The notes under the pieces are model-generated. The model was not told where the DNA came from. It saw only the letters and a list, made by a program, of their open reading frames with translations, and did no database searches. From Caulobacter sp. FWC26 (GTDB taxonomy: Bacteria; Pseudomonadota; Alphaproteobacteria; Caulobacterales; Caulobacteraceae), in the NCBI RefSeq assembly GCF_002742645.2, contig NZ_CP033875.1:1652001-1716000 (forward strand): a stretch of 64,000 nt of DNA. The letters are read 5' to 3'. Position numbers and translations under genes: made by a program. This document shows positions 9,196 to 17,813 of this stretch, piece after piece; the stretch's first letter is position 1, and each line of letters opens with the position of its first letter.

Positions 9196-11295
9196 TCAGG
9201 GCTGGGCGCCGCCCGTGTCGGCCGTGGCCACGGACGGCGTGTAGACATAGCCGCCCCGCTTGAGGTCCGAGGACAACGTCAGCGGCGCGACGCCGCCGTT
9301 GAGGCGCGCCCGATAGACCATCGTCGTCTCCAGCGTCCGCATCACGTAGTTGCGGGTTTCGGAGAACGGAATGCACTCGATGAAGTCCAGAGGATCGGTG
9401 GACGCGCCACGCGGGTCACCGCAAAGCCCCGCCCACTGCGCCGGGCGTCCCGGGCCGGCGTTATAGGCGGCGGCGGCCATGATGTAGGAGCCGCTGAAGG
9501 TGTTGATCATGTCACCCAGATACACCGAGCCCAGGCGCATGTTGTAGGAGGCGTCGCCGAGGCGATCGATCGAGTGAGGCTCGCCCAGTTTGCGCGCGAC
9601 GAGCGACGCCGTAGCCGGCATCAACTGCATCATGCCGCGCGCGCCGACGCCCGAGCGGGCGGCCGGGTCGAAATTGCTCTCCTGGCGCGAGATCGAATAG
9701 ACGAAAGCCGTCTCGGCCGCGCCGGGTCCGGGCGTGAAATGATGGTCCAGAAGCGGATAGCCGCGCTCGGCCAGGATGAAGCCGCGCTGGGCGGCGGTGC
9801 GTACCGCGCGCATCGCCAGGTCCTGGTCGCCATAGCCGCGCGCCATATCGACAAGCAGGGCCGTCTCCTCGGCGTTGGGAAGGGTGTCGTCGATATAGAG
9901 CACCAGACTGCGGAAGAGATCACGCGCCCCGATATCGGCCAACATACGCGCCGCGCGGACCTGTTCGCGGCCATAGAAGCGCGCGCGGTCTGCCTGGGTG
10001 ATGACCGGATCGCGTTCGAGACGAATTTCCTGCAGCCCCGCCTTCTCGGCGGCGAGTTGGCCGTAGAAGGTCGTGATGTAGCGCGCACCCTCCGAGTAGA
10101 AGGCCTTGGCGGCGATCAGATCGCCTTGCGCCTCGGCCGCGCGGCCTTGCCAATAGAGGGCTCGGCCCCGGGTGATCGGCGAGGCGCCGACGGCGGCGAT
10201 CTGGGCGAAATGCGCGGCCGCCGCGTCGGGGTTTCGCAACCGAGTCAAGGCGATCCAGCCGGCGTAGAATTCGGACTCGGCGATGTCGGCGGGCGCAAGG
10301 GCTTGGGTGTTCTCGGCCGCTGCGTAGGCGCCCCGGCTGTCGCCCGCCTTCAGGGCGGCGACGATCAGTTGCTTGCGTTCCTTCCAGATCGTGGTCGACG
10401 CTTCCTCGGTCGGCGGGGCGGGGAAGTTGACCACCATCGGCAGGGCCAGGGTGTCCATGCCCTTGCGGCGCAGATAGGCCGCGCGCTCGAAGACGACGCC
10501 GGGTGAGGCCTGCAGGTCGGGCGTCAGGTTATTGTAGAGGTCGTTGGCGGCGGCGGAGTTGGCGCGATAGGCCATGCGCACGCGCGCAGCAGCCTGCTGG
10601 GTGTCTGACAGCATGGCGACCATCTCGCGCGCCCCCGGCCCTTGCTGGCCGTAGAGCAGGATATCGGCGCGGCGGACGTAGTCGTCCGGCGTCAGCATCG
10701 CGCCGAAGCGGGCGATCATGCTGCGCTGGGCGTCGGCCTCAAACACCTTGTCGCGGAAGGTACGGCGGATCAGGTCGACGGCCGCCTGCTGCTGGCCCGT
10801 AGCCTGATAGGCGCTGGCCAGCGCCATGGCGCCCTCGGCGGTGGCAGGCTGGGCGCCGCCGAACCAGGCGATGATCCGCGCTGGATCGAGGCCGGAGGTC
10901 GAAAGCGCCTTCTCCGCCGCGGCGTCGCGGCGGGCGCCGCGCGGCCAACCGGACAGATCGCGTCGCGCGGCGTCCAGCTCGAAGAAGCTAAGCGCTTCAG
11001 CGTTGCTGTCGACCAGCTGCCATTGGGCGATCTTCTTGGCGATCGGATCCTGCAGGCTGTCCATGGCCATGCGCGCGCCCGACAGGTCACCGCGCTTGGC
11101 GGCCGCGAGCGCGGTCTGGAGATTGGCCGAGTCGGTGTCGCTGAGCGCGGTCGAGACCGCTGTGGGGGGCGTGGTGATCAGGCTGGGCGCGGCTTGCGCG
11201 GAGGCGTAGGAGGCCGTGGTTTGGGCGTCTGCGGCCCCGACCACCGTCACGATACAAGCTCCGCCGAGCAGAATCCGACGCATTCCTGAAACCAA
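9196..11295 (-). CDS. slt: Soluble lytic murein transglycosylase (Slt70-like)
   Basis: A 699-residue periplasmic enzyme that cleaves glycan strands to 1,6-anhydromuropeptides. A signal peptide is followed by a long alpha-superhelical region with TPR-like segments (about residues 40-510), then a goose-type SLT domain. The catalytic glutamate is in SISRQESNFDP (residue 539) and GMMQLMPATASLV follows. Two starts compete. TTG at 11295 has AAGGAG six bases upstream, while ATG at 11283 (MRRILLGG) has AGGA touching the start. I use the TTG because its spacing is canonical; the mature protein is the same. It diverges from dapA. Confidence 0.9.
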   Translation of the reverse strand: MVSGMRRILLGGACIVTVVGAADAQTTASYASAQAAPSLITTPPTAVSTALSDTDSANLQTALAAAKRGDLSGARMAMDSLQDPIAKKIAQWQLVDSNAEALSFFELDAARRDLSGWPRGARRDAAAEKALSTSGLDPARIIAWFGGAQPATAEGAMALASAYQATGQQQAAVDLIRRTFRDKVFEADAQRSMIARFGAMLTPDDYVRRADILLYGQQGPGAREMVAMLSDTQQAAARVRMAYRANSAAANDLYNNLTPDLQASPGVVFERAAYLRRKGMDTLALPMVVNFPAPPTEEASTTIWKERKQLIVAALKAGDSRGAYAAAENTQALAPADIAESEFYAGWIALTRLRNPDAAAAHFAQIAAVGASPITRGRALYWQGRAAEAQGDLIAAKAFYSEGARYITTFYGQLAAEKAGLQEIRLERDPVITQADRARFYGREQVRAARMLADIGARDLFRSLVLYIDDTLPNAEETALLVDMARGYGDQDLAMRAVRTAAQRGFILAERGYPLLDHHFTPGPGAAETAFVYSISRQESNFDPAARSGVGARGMMQLMPATASLVARKLGEPHSIDRLGDASYNMRLGSVYLGDMINTFSGSYIMAAAAYNAGPGRPAQWAGLCGDPRGASTDPLDFIECIPFSETRNYVMRTLETTMVYRARLNGGVAPLTLSSDLKRGGYVYTPSVATADTGGAQP

Positions 11296-11546
11296 AACGC
11301 TCTCCTTGCGGTCCTTGCGGACCTTTTACCCGATTTCGTCGCCACCCTATGCGACGATTCAGGCCTCAATAGGTTTCTAAAGTCCGGTCGCGGGCTTGAC
11401 CCGGAAGGCCTGGCCCATCAAATCGCACCTGCCCCTTTGATCCGTACCGAGAGCCGGTTGCGGGACGGCGGGGCAGGGACATATTGTCCGCCTCCATCGT
11501 CCCGCTGCAACACATGCGGCCTCATGCTCACGGCAATTTGCAAGTC

Positions 11547-12431
11547 ATGGTCCAGTCTCACTTCAAGGGCGTCATTCCGGCCCTCGTCACGCCGTTCCGG
11601 GACGGTGAGGTGGACGAAAAAGCTTTCGTCGCTCTTGTCGAGCGACAGATCGCCGGTGGCGTGCATGGCCTAGTGCCGGTCGGCACCACGGGTGAGACCT
11701 CGACCCTGTCGCATGAAGAGCACCGCCGGGTTGTCGAACTTTGCGTGAAGACGACGGCTGGTCGCGTGCCGGTGATCGCGGGCGCGGGCAGCAACTCGAC
11801 CGACGAAGCGATCGAGCTGGCGCGGCACGCCAAGGCCGTGGGTGCGGACGCCTGCCTGGTCGTGACGCCGTACTACAATCGCCCCAGCCAGGAGGGCATG
11901 TACCAGCACTACAAGGCGATCAACGACGCCGTGGAACTGCCGATCTTCGTCTACAACGTGCCCGGCCGCACGGGCGTGGATATCAACAACGACACGCTGG
12001 CGCGCCTCGCCAAGCTGCCCAACATCGTCGGGATCAAGGACGCTACCGGCGACCTGACCCGCATCAGCTTCCAGCGCCTGATGTGCGGCCCCGAATGGGT
12101 GATGCTGTCGGGTGATGATCCGACGGCCCTGGGCTACATGGCGCACGGCGGCCACGGCGTGATTTCGGTCACCGCCAATGTCGCGCCGGACGCCTGTTCG
12201 GCCTTCATGAACGCCTGCATGCAAGGCGAATGGGAAAAGGGCCTCTATTGGCAGGATCGCCTGGTGCGTCTGCACAAGGCGCTTTTCCTCGACTCCTCGC
12301 CGGCGCCGACCAAGTTCGCCATGGCCCAGCTCGGCCTCTGCACGGAAGATGTTCGCCTGCCGATCACGCCTTGCGCTGAGGCTGTGCGTCCCGCGATCCT
12401 GGAGGCCATGCGTGAGGCCGGTCTGCGCTGA
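11547..12431 (+). CDS. dapA: 4-hydroxy-tetrahydrodipicolinate synthase
   Basis: A 294-residue TIM-barrel lyase that condenses pyruvate with aspartate semialdehyde in lysine and diaminopimelate synthesis. Signature segments are the [17 protein letters not shown] loop, [15 protein letters not shown] with the catalytic tyrosine, YNVPGRTG, and the Schiff-base lysine in [10 protein letters not shown] (residue 164). The ATG at 11547 places [12 protein letters not shown] at the normal N-terminus; its Shine-Dalgarno is weak. An in-frame TTG at 11484 would add 21 atypical residues. The stop overlaps the smpB start (TGATG). Confidence 0.94.
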   Translation: MVQSHFKGVIPALVTPFRDGEVDEKAFVALVERQIAGGVHGLVPVGTTGETSTLSHEEHRRVVELCVKTTAGRVPVIAGAGSNSTDEAIELARHAKAVGADACLVVTPYYNRPSQEGMYQHYKAINDAVELPIFVYNVPGRTGVDINNDTLARLAKLPNIVGIKDATGDLTRISFQRLMCGPEWVMLSGDDPTALGYMAHGGHGVISVTANVAPDACSAFMNACMQGEWEKGLYWQDRLVRLHKALFLDSSPAPTKFAMAQLGLCTEDVRLPITPCAEAVRPAILEAMREAGLR

Positions 12432-12889
12432 TGTCCAAGCCGATCGCTGAAAATCGGCGGGCGCGCTTCGATTACTTTATCGAGGACACGTTCGAGGCGG
12501 GCATCATGCTCACCGGCACCGAGGTGAAAAGCCTGCGGACCGGTCGCGCGAATATCGCCGAGTCCTACGCGTCGGTGGAGGGGCGCGAGATCGTGCTGAT
12601 CAACGCCGATATCCCCCCCTACGGCCATGCCAATCGCTTCAACCACGAGCCGCGTCGCCACCGGAAGCTGCTGCTGCATCGTCGCCAGATCGACAAGCTG
12701 ATCGGCGCCGTTCAGCGCGAGGGACGCACCTTGGTTCCGATCAAGCTGTACTGGAACGACAAGGGTCTGGCCAAGCTTGAGGTCGGCCTCGCCAAGGGCA
12801 AGAAGCTGCACGACAAGCGCGACACCGCCGCCGAGCGCGACTGGCAGCGCGACAAGGCGCGGCTGATGAAGGGCGACCGCGGCGACTGA
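12431..12889 (+). CDS. smpB: SsrA-binding protein SmpB
   Basis: A 152-residue tmRNA-binding protein needed for trans-translation and ribosome rescue. Recognisable segments are [50 protein letters not shown] and the basic C-terminal tail with [18 protein letters not shown], which occupies the empty mRNA channel. Its ATG overlaps the dapA stop, so the two are translationally coupled. In Caulobacter SmpB and tmRNA influence cell-cycle timing (established). No ssrA gene is visible in this window. Confidence 0.95.
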   Translation: MSKPIAENRRARFDYFIEDTFEAGIMLTGTEVKSLRTGRANIAESYASVEGREIVLINADIPPYGHANRFNHEPRRHRKLLLHRRQIDKLIGAVQREGRTLVPIKLYWNDKGLAKLEVGLAKGKKLHDKRDTAAERDWQRDKARLMKGDRGD

Positions 12890-12909
12890 GGCTGCGGTCC
12901 ACGACGAGG

Positions 12910-13026
12910 CTAACTGGCCCTCATGAGGAGAAAGCCGAGGGCCAGTCCGACCACGAAGCCGCCGACGCTGATCATCAGGAAGACGCGGAACTCCGTCCGC
13001 AAATAGTCACGCGTACTCTGGGCCAT
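12910..13026 (-). CDS. Small single-span membrane protein (38 aa)
   Basis: A 38-residue reading frame starting MAQSTRDYLRTEFRVFLM with one strongly hydrophobic segment (ISVGGFVVGLALGFLLM) and a short end. The ATG at 13026 has GGAG six bases upstream. Start, membrane segment and ribosome site support a real gene, probably inserted with the basic N-terminus in the cytoplasm. It lies 24 bases downstream of a 64-residue gene on the same strand and may be cotranscribed. Function unknown. Confidence 0.6.
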   Translation of the reverse strand: MAQSTRDYLRTEFRVFLMISVGGFVVGLALGFLLMRAS

Positions 13027-13049
13027 GTGCGGCTCCGGCGAATCCGCCC

Positions 13050-13244
13050 TTAGGCGGCGCGCGGCAGTTCGTAGACCCGCGAGCGGACGCCGCGATCGAA
13101 CAAGTTGCCACAGATGGTGAGAGCCTGATTGTAGGCGGTCTCTACGGTTTCGAAATGCCCCGCCAGACGGCCGCCTTCGGTGACGATCCAACCTTCGGCG
13201 ACATGGACGATTTCGATACGCTCGCAACGCGCGGCGTCGGACAT
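13050..13244 (-). CDS. Small conserved-type protein (64 aa)
   Basis: A 64-residue soluble protein from the ATG at 13244, which has GGAG nine bases upstream. It resembles DUF2188-like small proteins: an acidic strand EIVHVAEGWIVTEGG, then a helix with FETVETAYNQALTICGNLF and a basic end RGVRSRVYELPRAA. I do not recognise a specific function. An upstream in-frame start at 13292 is possible but less likely. The 38-residue membrane gene follows on the same strand. Confidence 0.55.
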   Translation of the reverse strand: MSDAARCERIEIVHVAEGWIVTEGGRLAGHFETVETAYNQALTICGNLFDRGVRSRVYELPRAA

Positions 13245-13370
13245 GACGACGAGCTCCTGAACTGGAAACCACGCCCTTGAGGATGGACGCAAAACGTCCT
13301 TAACGCGCGCAGGCCCGTTTCCAATGTCAAAGATTGTAAAGCTATTAACCTTGCCCGCCTTCGCGAGCGC

Positions 13371-14366
13371 CTAGCCGTTTTCCAAGGCAAGGAGCGCGAA
13401 GGTCGCCAGCCAGTGCTCGCCCATATAGTCGCCGGCGATGTGCGGCACGGCTGCGGCCAGATGGGTCATCGCAGCGTTGACGGCGTGGGCCTGAGCGGGA
13501 TCGTGCTCCGACATTGCGCCGGCTAGCAGTCGCCAGCACCAGGCGCGCGAGAGGTTCAAGCCGTCCAGATGCGCGATCTTGCCGTCTGTCCGATCGGCGA
13601 CGCGCGCCGGCGTGAACAGCGTCGCGGGCTCCTTGTCCCCCAATCTGGGCAAGAAGCGGGGGAACCAGAGATCAAAGCGCTCGCGCGGCAACAAGCGTCG
13701 CATGGCCTCGGCCTCGATCAGGGCGGGCGACAGAAAGTCGTCGCCGGAAGGCTCCCAGCCTTGGCAGTCAGCGTCCTGCCCGTACCAGACCAGCGCGCGG
13801 TTCTGCAGCAGATCAAAGAACGCCTGATCGTCGGTCATCACCGCGAATTCACAGGCCAGGACGAGCGCGAAGGCGGTGTTGTAGTGCGTGCCGACCCGGA
13901 CGGGGTAGTCGGCGATGGGCAGGAAGCTCTCGAACCTCTGCTTGAACGCGCTGGCCAAGGGGGCGTGAGTCCGCGCCCAGGGACGATCATGCCGCAGCAG
14001 TTCGGCCTGCAGCATGAGGCTCCAAGCCCAGCCGTAAGGGCGCTCGAATCCGCGACTTTCCGGCCGCGCCAGATAGGCGACTTCGTCGGCGACCTTCTCT
14101 TCGGTAAAGGCGTCGTCGAACAGGGCGATGATACTGGGCGCTTCGGGCATTTCGGGGCGAAGGCGCAGCACCGTGGCCAGCAGCCAGTAGCCGTGGACGC
14201 AGGAATGCCAGTCGAAGCTGCCGTAGAAGATCGGGTGTAGATCGCGCGGCGAGCGAACGTCCTCCGGCCCCGCCATCACGTGATCCAGCTTGTTCGGGTA
14301 CTCGCGAGTCAGGTGCCCAAGCGCGATCTTGGCGAAGCGCGAGGCGGTGGAGCGGGCGAGGCTCAT
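13371..14366 (-). CDS. DUF2891 family protein
   Basis: A 331-residue protein matching the DUF2891 pattern: HLTREYPNKLDHVM, HPIFYGSFDWHSCVHGYW and GWEPSGDDFLSPALIEAEAM. The many conserved His, Trp and Asp residues and the alpha/alpha-barrel-like helix spacing suggest an enzyme, possibly acting on a sugar or peptide. There is no signal peptide. The ATG at 14366 overlaps the DUF979 stop (ATGA), so it is translated with the two membrane proteins upstream. No reaction is known to me for this family. Confidence 0.85.
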   Translation of the reverse strand: MSLARSTASRFAKIALGHLTREYPNKLDHVMAGPEDVRSPRDLHPIFYGSFDWHSCVHGYWLLATVLRLRPEMPEAPSIIALFDDAFTEEKVADEVAYLARPESRGFERPYGWAWSLMLQAELLRHDRPWARTHAPLASAFKQRFESFLPIADYPVRVGTHYNTAFALVLACEFAVMTDDQAFFDLLQNRALVWYGQDADCQGWEPSGDDFLSPALIEAEAMRRLLPRERFDLWFPRFLPRLGDKEPATLFTPARVADRTDGKIAHLDGLNLSRAWCWRLLAGAMSEHDPAQAHAVNAAMTHLAAAVPHIAGDYMGEHWLATFALLALENG

Positions 14367-15319
14367 GGGTGGAAGGCCAGGGCGTTCATCAGGATCACGT
14401 TGACGATCAGCATCAGGACGGCCGTGGGCGCCTGGGCGCGGATAACGGCGTAGCGGTCTTTCAACTGCAGCAGCGCGGCGGGCACAAGGTTGAAGTTCGC
14501 GGCCAGCGGGGTCAGCAGGGTGCCGCAGAAGCCTGACAACATGCCGATGGCGCAAACCACGGCCGGGTCACCTCCGAAGCGGCCGATCACCAGGGGAAGG
14601 GCGATGCCGCCGGTCATTACCGGAAACGCGGCGAAAGCATTACCCATCATGATCGTGAAAATCGCCATGCCCAGGCAGTAGGCGGTGACGGCCGCGAAGC
14701 GGCTGTCGACCGGGGTGATCATCACCGCGATCTCGCCGATCGTCTTGCCCACGCCCGCCAACGCGAAGACCGCGCCCAGCGCCGCCAGCATCTGCGGGAG
14801 AAGGGCGGCCCAGCCGACGAGATCCATCAGCCGGCGGCCCTCCTGCACGGGCGCGATAGCTGGCTGCTTGAACATGATCTGCGACAGCACCGCCGCGACC
14901 AGGGCCGCCAAGGCCAGCGCGATCAGCGTCGCCTGCTTGGGATCGACAAGGTGCGCTCCTTGAACGGTAAGGTGCTTGAAGGTCAAGGAGCCGGCGAGGA
15001 CCAGCACCGGGATGACCAGCGCGGGCGCGTAGAGCTTCACGCCGTGAGTGGCGGCCAGGCTCTCCCGCTCTTCGGGGCTGGTGGTCTTTGGCGCTCCGAC
15101 ACCGAGCTGGCCCGTCCCGGCGATTAGCGCCAGGCAAAGAACGAGCACGCCGTTGCCAAGGTCGCCGAGGTGGTCGCCGGCCAGGAAGCTTAGCGCGAAA
15201 AGACCCCAGAAGGCGGCGTTGCCGAACCGCTTCGGGTTCTCGCGGTCCACGGCGCTGAGGACGCTGAACGCCGCGAACATCAGGCCCGCGAGCAGATAGA
15301 CGAGCGGGAGGCCGATCAT
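14363..15319 (-). CDS. DUF979 family membrane protein
   Basis: A 318-residue integral membrane protein with about nine hydrophobic segments. The N-terminus MIGLPLVYLLAGLMFAAFSV and the GNAFAAFPVMTGGIALPLV segment are typical of DUF979. It partners DUF969, encoded directly upstream, with a four-base ATGA overlap at each end. Together they look like the two halves of a permease. In some other bacteria this pair sits near 5-oxoproline or pyroglutamyl-peptide genes, but none is adjacent here. Confidence 0.87.
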   Translation of the reverse strand: MIGLPLVYLLAGLMFAAFSVLSAVDRENPKRFGNAAFWGLFALSFLAGDHLGDLGNGVLVLCLALIAGTGQLGVGAPKTTSPEERESLAATHGVKLYAPALVIPVLVLAGSLTFKHLTVQGAHLVDPKQATLIALALAALVAAVLSQIMFKQPAIAPVQEGRRLMDLVGWAALLPQMLAALGAVFALAGVGKTIGEIAVMITPVDSRFAAVTAYCLGMAIFTIMMGNAFAAFPVMTGGIALPLVIGRFGGDPAVVCAIGMLSGFCGTLLTPLAANFNLVPAALLQLKDRYAVIRAQAPTAVLMLIVNVILMNALAFHP

Positions 15320-15978
15320 GCGGCGTCCTCCGCCTTGGGCGTCAGGCGACGATCGAACATCAACAGTCGCGCGCCATGGATCAGGAAGGCGGCGATGGCG
15401 GTCGGGATCGCCCAGACCGACAGCGCCAGCGGTTCGACGGTGATGCCGCTCTGGTCGAGGAAGCCGACAATCAGCAGGATCGAGCCAATGGCCAGAAAGA
15501 TGTCCTCGCCGAAGAACAGACCGATGTTGTCGGTGGCCGCGCTCATCGCCCGGACCTTCTGCCGCTGGTCGTCGGACAGCGGCTCGGCGGCGGCCTCGGC
15601 CATGGGCGCGAGCAGTGGGCGCACGGTCTGGGCTTGGCCGGCCACCTGGGTCAGGCCCAGGGCGGCGGCGACCTGGCGCAGAGCCAGATAGGCCAGGAGA
15701 ATACGACCGGCCGTCGCCGCGCGCAGGCCCTGGATCGTCCGACGCGCCTGCTCTCGCAGTCCAGCGCGCTCCAGAACGCCGATGGCCGGCAGGACCAGCC
15801 AGGCGACGCTGACATAACGGTTGGTGTTGAAGGCCTTGCCGAAGGCGGCCAGCACCTCGACCGGTGTCAGGCCTGCGGCCAAACCTGAGGTCATGGCCGC
15901 TACGACGACCACCAGCAGCGGATTGAAGCGTAGGGCGAAGCCCAGCACGATCACCGCCACGCCCAATAGGGTCAGCAT
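15316..15978 (-). CDS. DUF969 family membrane protein
   Basis: A 220-residue membrane protein with about five hydrophobic segments, opening MLTLLGVAVIVLGFALRFNP and carrying FGKAFNTNRYVSVAWLVLPA, as in DUF969. It is the first gene of a three-gene leftward operon with DUF979 and DUF2891. The G-rich stretch immediately before the ATG at 15978 provides a plausible ribosome site. Predicted role: half of a two-component transporter; substrate unknown. Confidence 0.87.
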   Translation of the reverse strand: MLTLLGVAVIVLGFALRFNPLLVVVVAAMTSGLAAGLTPVEVLAAFGKAFNTNRYVSVAWLVLPAIGVLERAGLREQARRTIQGLRAATAGRILLAYLALRQVAAALGLTQVAGQAQTVRPLLAPMAEAAAEPLSDDQRQKVRAMSAATDNIGLFFGEDIFLAIGSILLIVGFLDQSGITVEPLALSVWAIPTAIAAFLIHGARLLMFDRRLTPKAEDAA

Positions 15979-16132
15979 TCCCCGCGACTCCCCCTCATTC
16001 CGTGGGGGACCGTCCGACGGCGCGGCGTCGCTGGCAAGCCGGTGTCTGCTTGTCGAGGATGAGGTTCCGCTTGACGATCCGGGGGCTCGGCGCGACGCTT
16101 AACTCAACAATGATAACCTACGGGAGGCCCCC

Positions 16133-16906
16133 ATGGCCGACGGTGCTCTGCCCATCACGTCCCTCAAGGGCAAGGTCAGCGAAGCGGAGTGGCAAGCGCG
16201 GGTCGATCTCGCCGCCCTCTATCGTCTCGTGGCCCTGCATGGCTGGGACGACATGATCTTCACCCACATCTCGGCCCGCATCCCAGGGCCTGAGCATCAC
16301 TTCCTGATCAACCCCTACGGGATGTTCTTCGGCGAGATCACCGCCTCGAGCCTGGTGAAGGTCGATCTTGAGGGCAACGTGATCGACAAGACGCCTTACT
16401 ATATCAATCCGGCGGGCTTCACGATCCACTCGGCCGTCCACGCCGCGCGTGAGGACGCTCACTATGTGATGCACCTGCACAGCGATCAGGGCGTGGCGGT
16501 CTCGGCGCACAAGGACGGACTGCTGCCGCTGACTCAACATGCGCTAATCGTCTTGCCTCAACTCGCGTATCACGATTATGAAGGCATTGCGCTCAACCTT
16601 GAGGAGCGCGAACGTATCGTGGCCGACCTCGGCCAGAAGAAGCTGATGATGTTGCGCAACCACGGCACCCTGTCGGTGGGCGCGACCGCAGCAGAATGCT
16701 GGTTGGGAATGTTCTTCCTGGAGCGAGCATGCGCGCAGCAGGTGATGGCGCTTTCGATCGGAAGGGACAACGTGCTGCTGGCGCCCGACGCCGCGCAGGA
16801 CGAGGTCCGCAAGCAAACGGGCATGGGCATGGGCATGATCGGCGGCCTGGCCTGGCCCGGTTGCTTGCGCAAGCTGGACCGCGAGTCGCCGGGCTACGCG
16901 GACTAA
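16133..16906 (+). CDS. Class II aldolase/adducin family protein
   Basis: A 257-residue cytosolic protein of the fuculose-phosphate aldolase/adducin fold. Metal-ligand histidines are seen in IHSAVHAAR, MHLHSD and LRNHGTLSVG. The acidic residue expected for aldol cleavage is not obvious, and many family members of this length in alphaproteobacteria have no proven substrate. The ATG at 16133 has GGGAGG five bases upstream. A strong hairpin with a T-run follows 23 bases after the stop. Confidence 0.85.
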   Translation: MADGALPITSLKGKVSEAEWQARVDLAALYRLVALHGWDDMIFTHISARIPGPEHHFLINPYGMFFGEITASSLVKVDLEGNVIDKTPYYINPAGFTIHSAVHAAREDAHYVMHLHSDQGVAVSAHKDGLLPLTQHALIVLPQLAYHDYEGIALNLEERERIVADLGQKKLMMLRNHGTLSVGATAAECWLGMFFLERACAQQVMALSIGRDNVLLAPDAAQDEVRKQTGMGMGMIGGLAWPGCLRKLDRESPGYAD

Positions 16907-16928
16907 GGGCTTTTCCGCACACCCTGAA

Positions 16929-16963
16929 AGCCGTCGCGATGCTCGTCATCGCGGCGGCTTTTT
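16929..16963 (+). terminator. Rho-independent terminator overlapping the next gene's start
   Basis: A 13-bp stem with one G-T wobble pairs 16929-16941 with 16947-16959, has a five-base loop, and ends in five T's. It suits termination of the class II aldolase transcript. The proposed ATG of the following secreted protein (16939) lies in the left arm and its signal-peptide codons run through the right arm and T-run. Confidence 0.75.
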
Positions 16964-17694
16964 CGTGCCTGGTCGCCAGCGTCGCGAAGGCCGGCCCCTG
17001 GCCGGTCGCCCCCGGCAAGACCCAGGTCATCGGCAAGTACGAGCCTCAGAGCGCCGATCAGGGCTTCGATCCGGACGGGGTGCTTGTCGACATTGACGGA
17101 CGACGCGACGAGTCGCTTTCGCTGCTCGTCGAGCATGGCTTGAGCCGAAGCCTGACCTTGCAGGCCAAGGCGGGGGTGACGCGCGGACATGACCGTTGGG
17201 TGAGCTATTCTGGGCGCGGACCCTTGGAACTGGGCCTTCGCTGGACGGCGCGGCGCGACGATCGCTCGGTGCTCTCGCTCTATCTTGGCGCGGCCGAGGG
17301 CGGGGTGGGGCGTAATGCGGGCTACGCGGCGCCCGGACAGGGAAGCCTGGATCTGGAAGCGCGGGCGCTTTATGGCCGCGCCGCGACCTGGCGAGGTCGA
17401 TCGGTCTACATCGACATCCAGGTCGCGCGGCTCCGCCGGGAAGGGTTGGCGGACGAAACGCGCGTTGACACAACCCTCGGCTTTCGGCCGACGCGGAGGG
17501 TGTTGGTCCTGGCCCAGACCTATGCCGGACGGGCGCATCGGCTTGGCGTCGATACCGGCTGGCTGAAGAGCGAAATCTCGGTCGTCCGCGCGTTCGGAGA
17601 TTGGAGCGCGCAGGTCGGTTGGCGAGACACGATGGCTGGACGGGAGACCGCCCGGGATCGAGGCGTTGTGCTGGCGATATGGCGTAACCTTTAG
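16939..17694 (+). CDS. Secreted protein, probable outer-membrane beta-barrel
   Basis: About 251 residues with a signal peptide (h-region LVIAAAFSCLVASV, cleavage near AKA-G). The mature part is rich in alternating short strands such as SLTLQAKAGVTRG, GPLELGLRWTARRDDRSVLSLYLGA (here in two parts) and RVLVLAQTYAGRA, consistent with a small outer-membrane barrel. The family is not recognised. The start is uncertain. The ATG at 16939 lies inside a terminator hairpin, and a CTG five codons upstream would give a better signal peptide with an N-terminal lysine. Confidence 0.65.
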   Translation: MLVIAAAFSCLVASVAKAGPWPVAPGKTQVIGKYEPQSADQGFDPDGVLVDIDGRRDESLSLLVEHGLSRSLTLQAKAGVTRGHDRWVSYSGRGPLELGLRWTARRDDRSVLSLYLGAAEGGVGRNAGYAAPGQGSLDLEARALYGRAATWRGRSVYIDIQVARLRREGLADETRVDTTLGFRPTRRVLVLAQTYAGRAHRLGVDTGWLKSEISVVRAFGDWSAQVGWRDTMAGRETARDRGVVLAIWRNL

Positions 17695-17697
17695 CGT

Positions 17698-17713
17698 GTT
17701 TCAGGTCTGAAAC
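17698..17713. promoter_or_regulatory. Perfect inverted repeat upstream of RND operon
   Basis: GTTTCAG-GT-CTGAAAC, two 7-base arms with a 2-base spacer, starts four bases after the stop of the preceding gene and lies 100 bases before the RND adaptor start. There is no T-run, so an operator is more likely than a terminator. No regulator gene is adjacent. Confidence 0.4.
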
Positions 17714-17813
17714 AGATGGTCATCCTGGTGTCACTGGACGCCGGTTTAGGCTGCGGTCATATCTCGCCGCGTTTGTCATCCTGCCGAGCTTACTCGGCGC
17801 CCGGAGCGTTTCC

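Noticed and set aside
11336..11355. CGTCGC/GCGACG inverted repeat between slt and dapA
   Set aside because: Six-base arms with an eight-base spacer are common by chance at this GC content and nothing else supports an operator.
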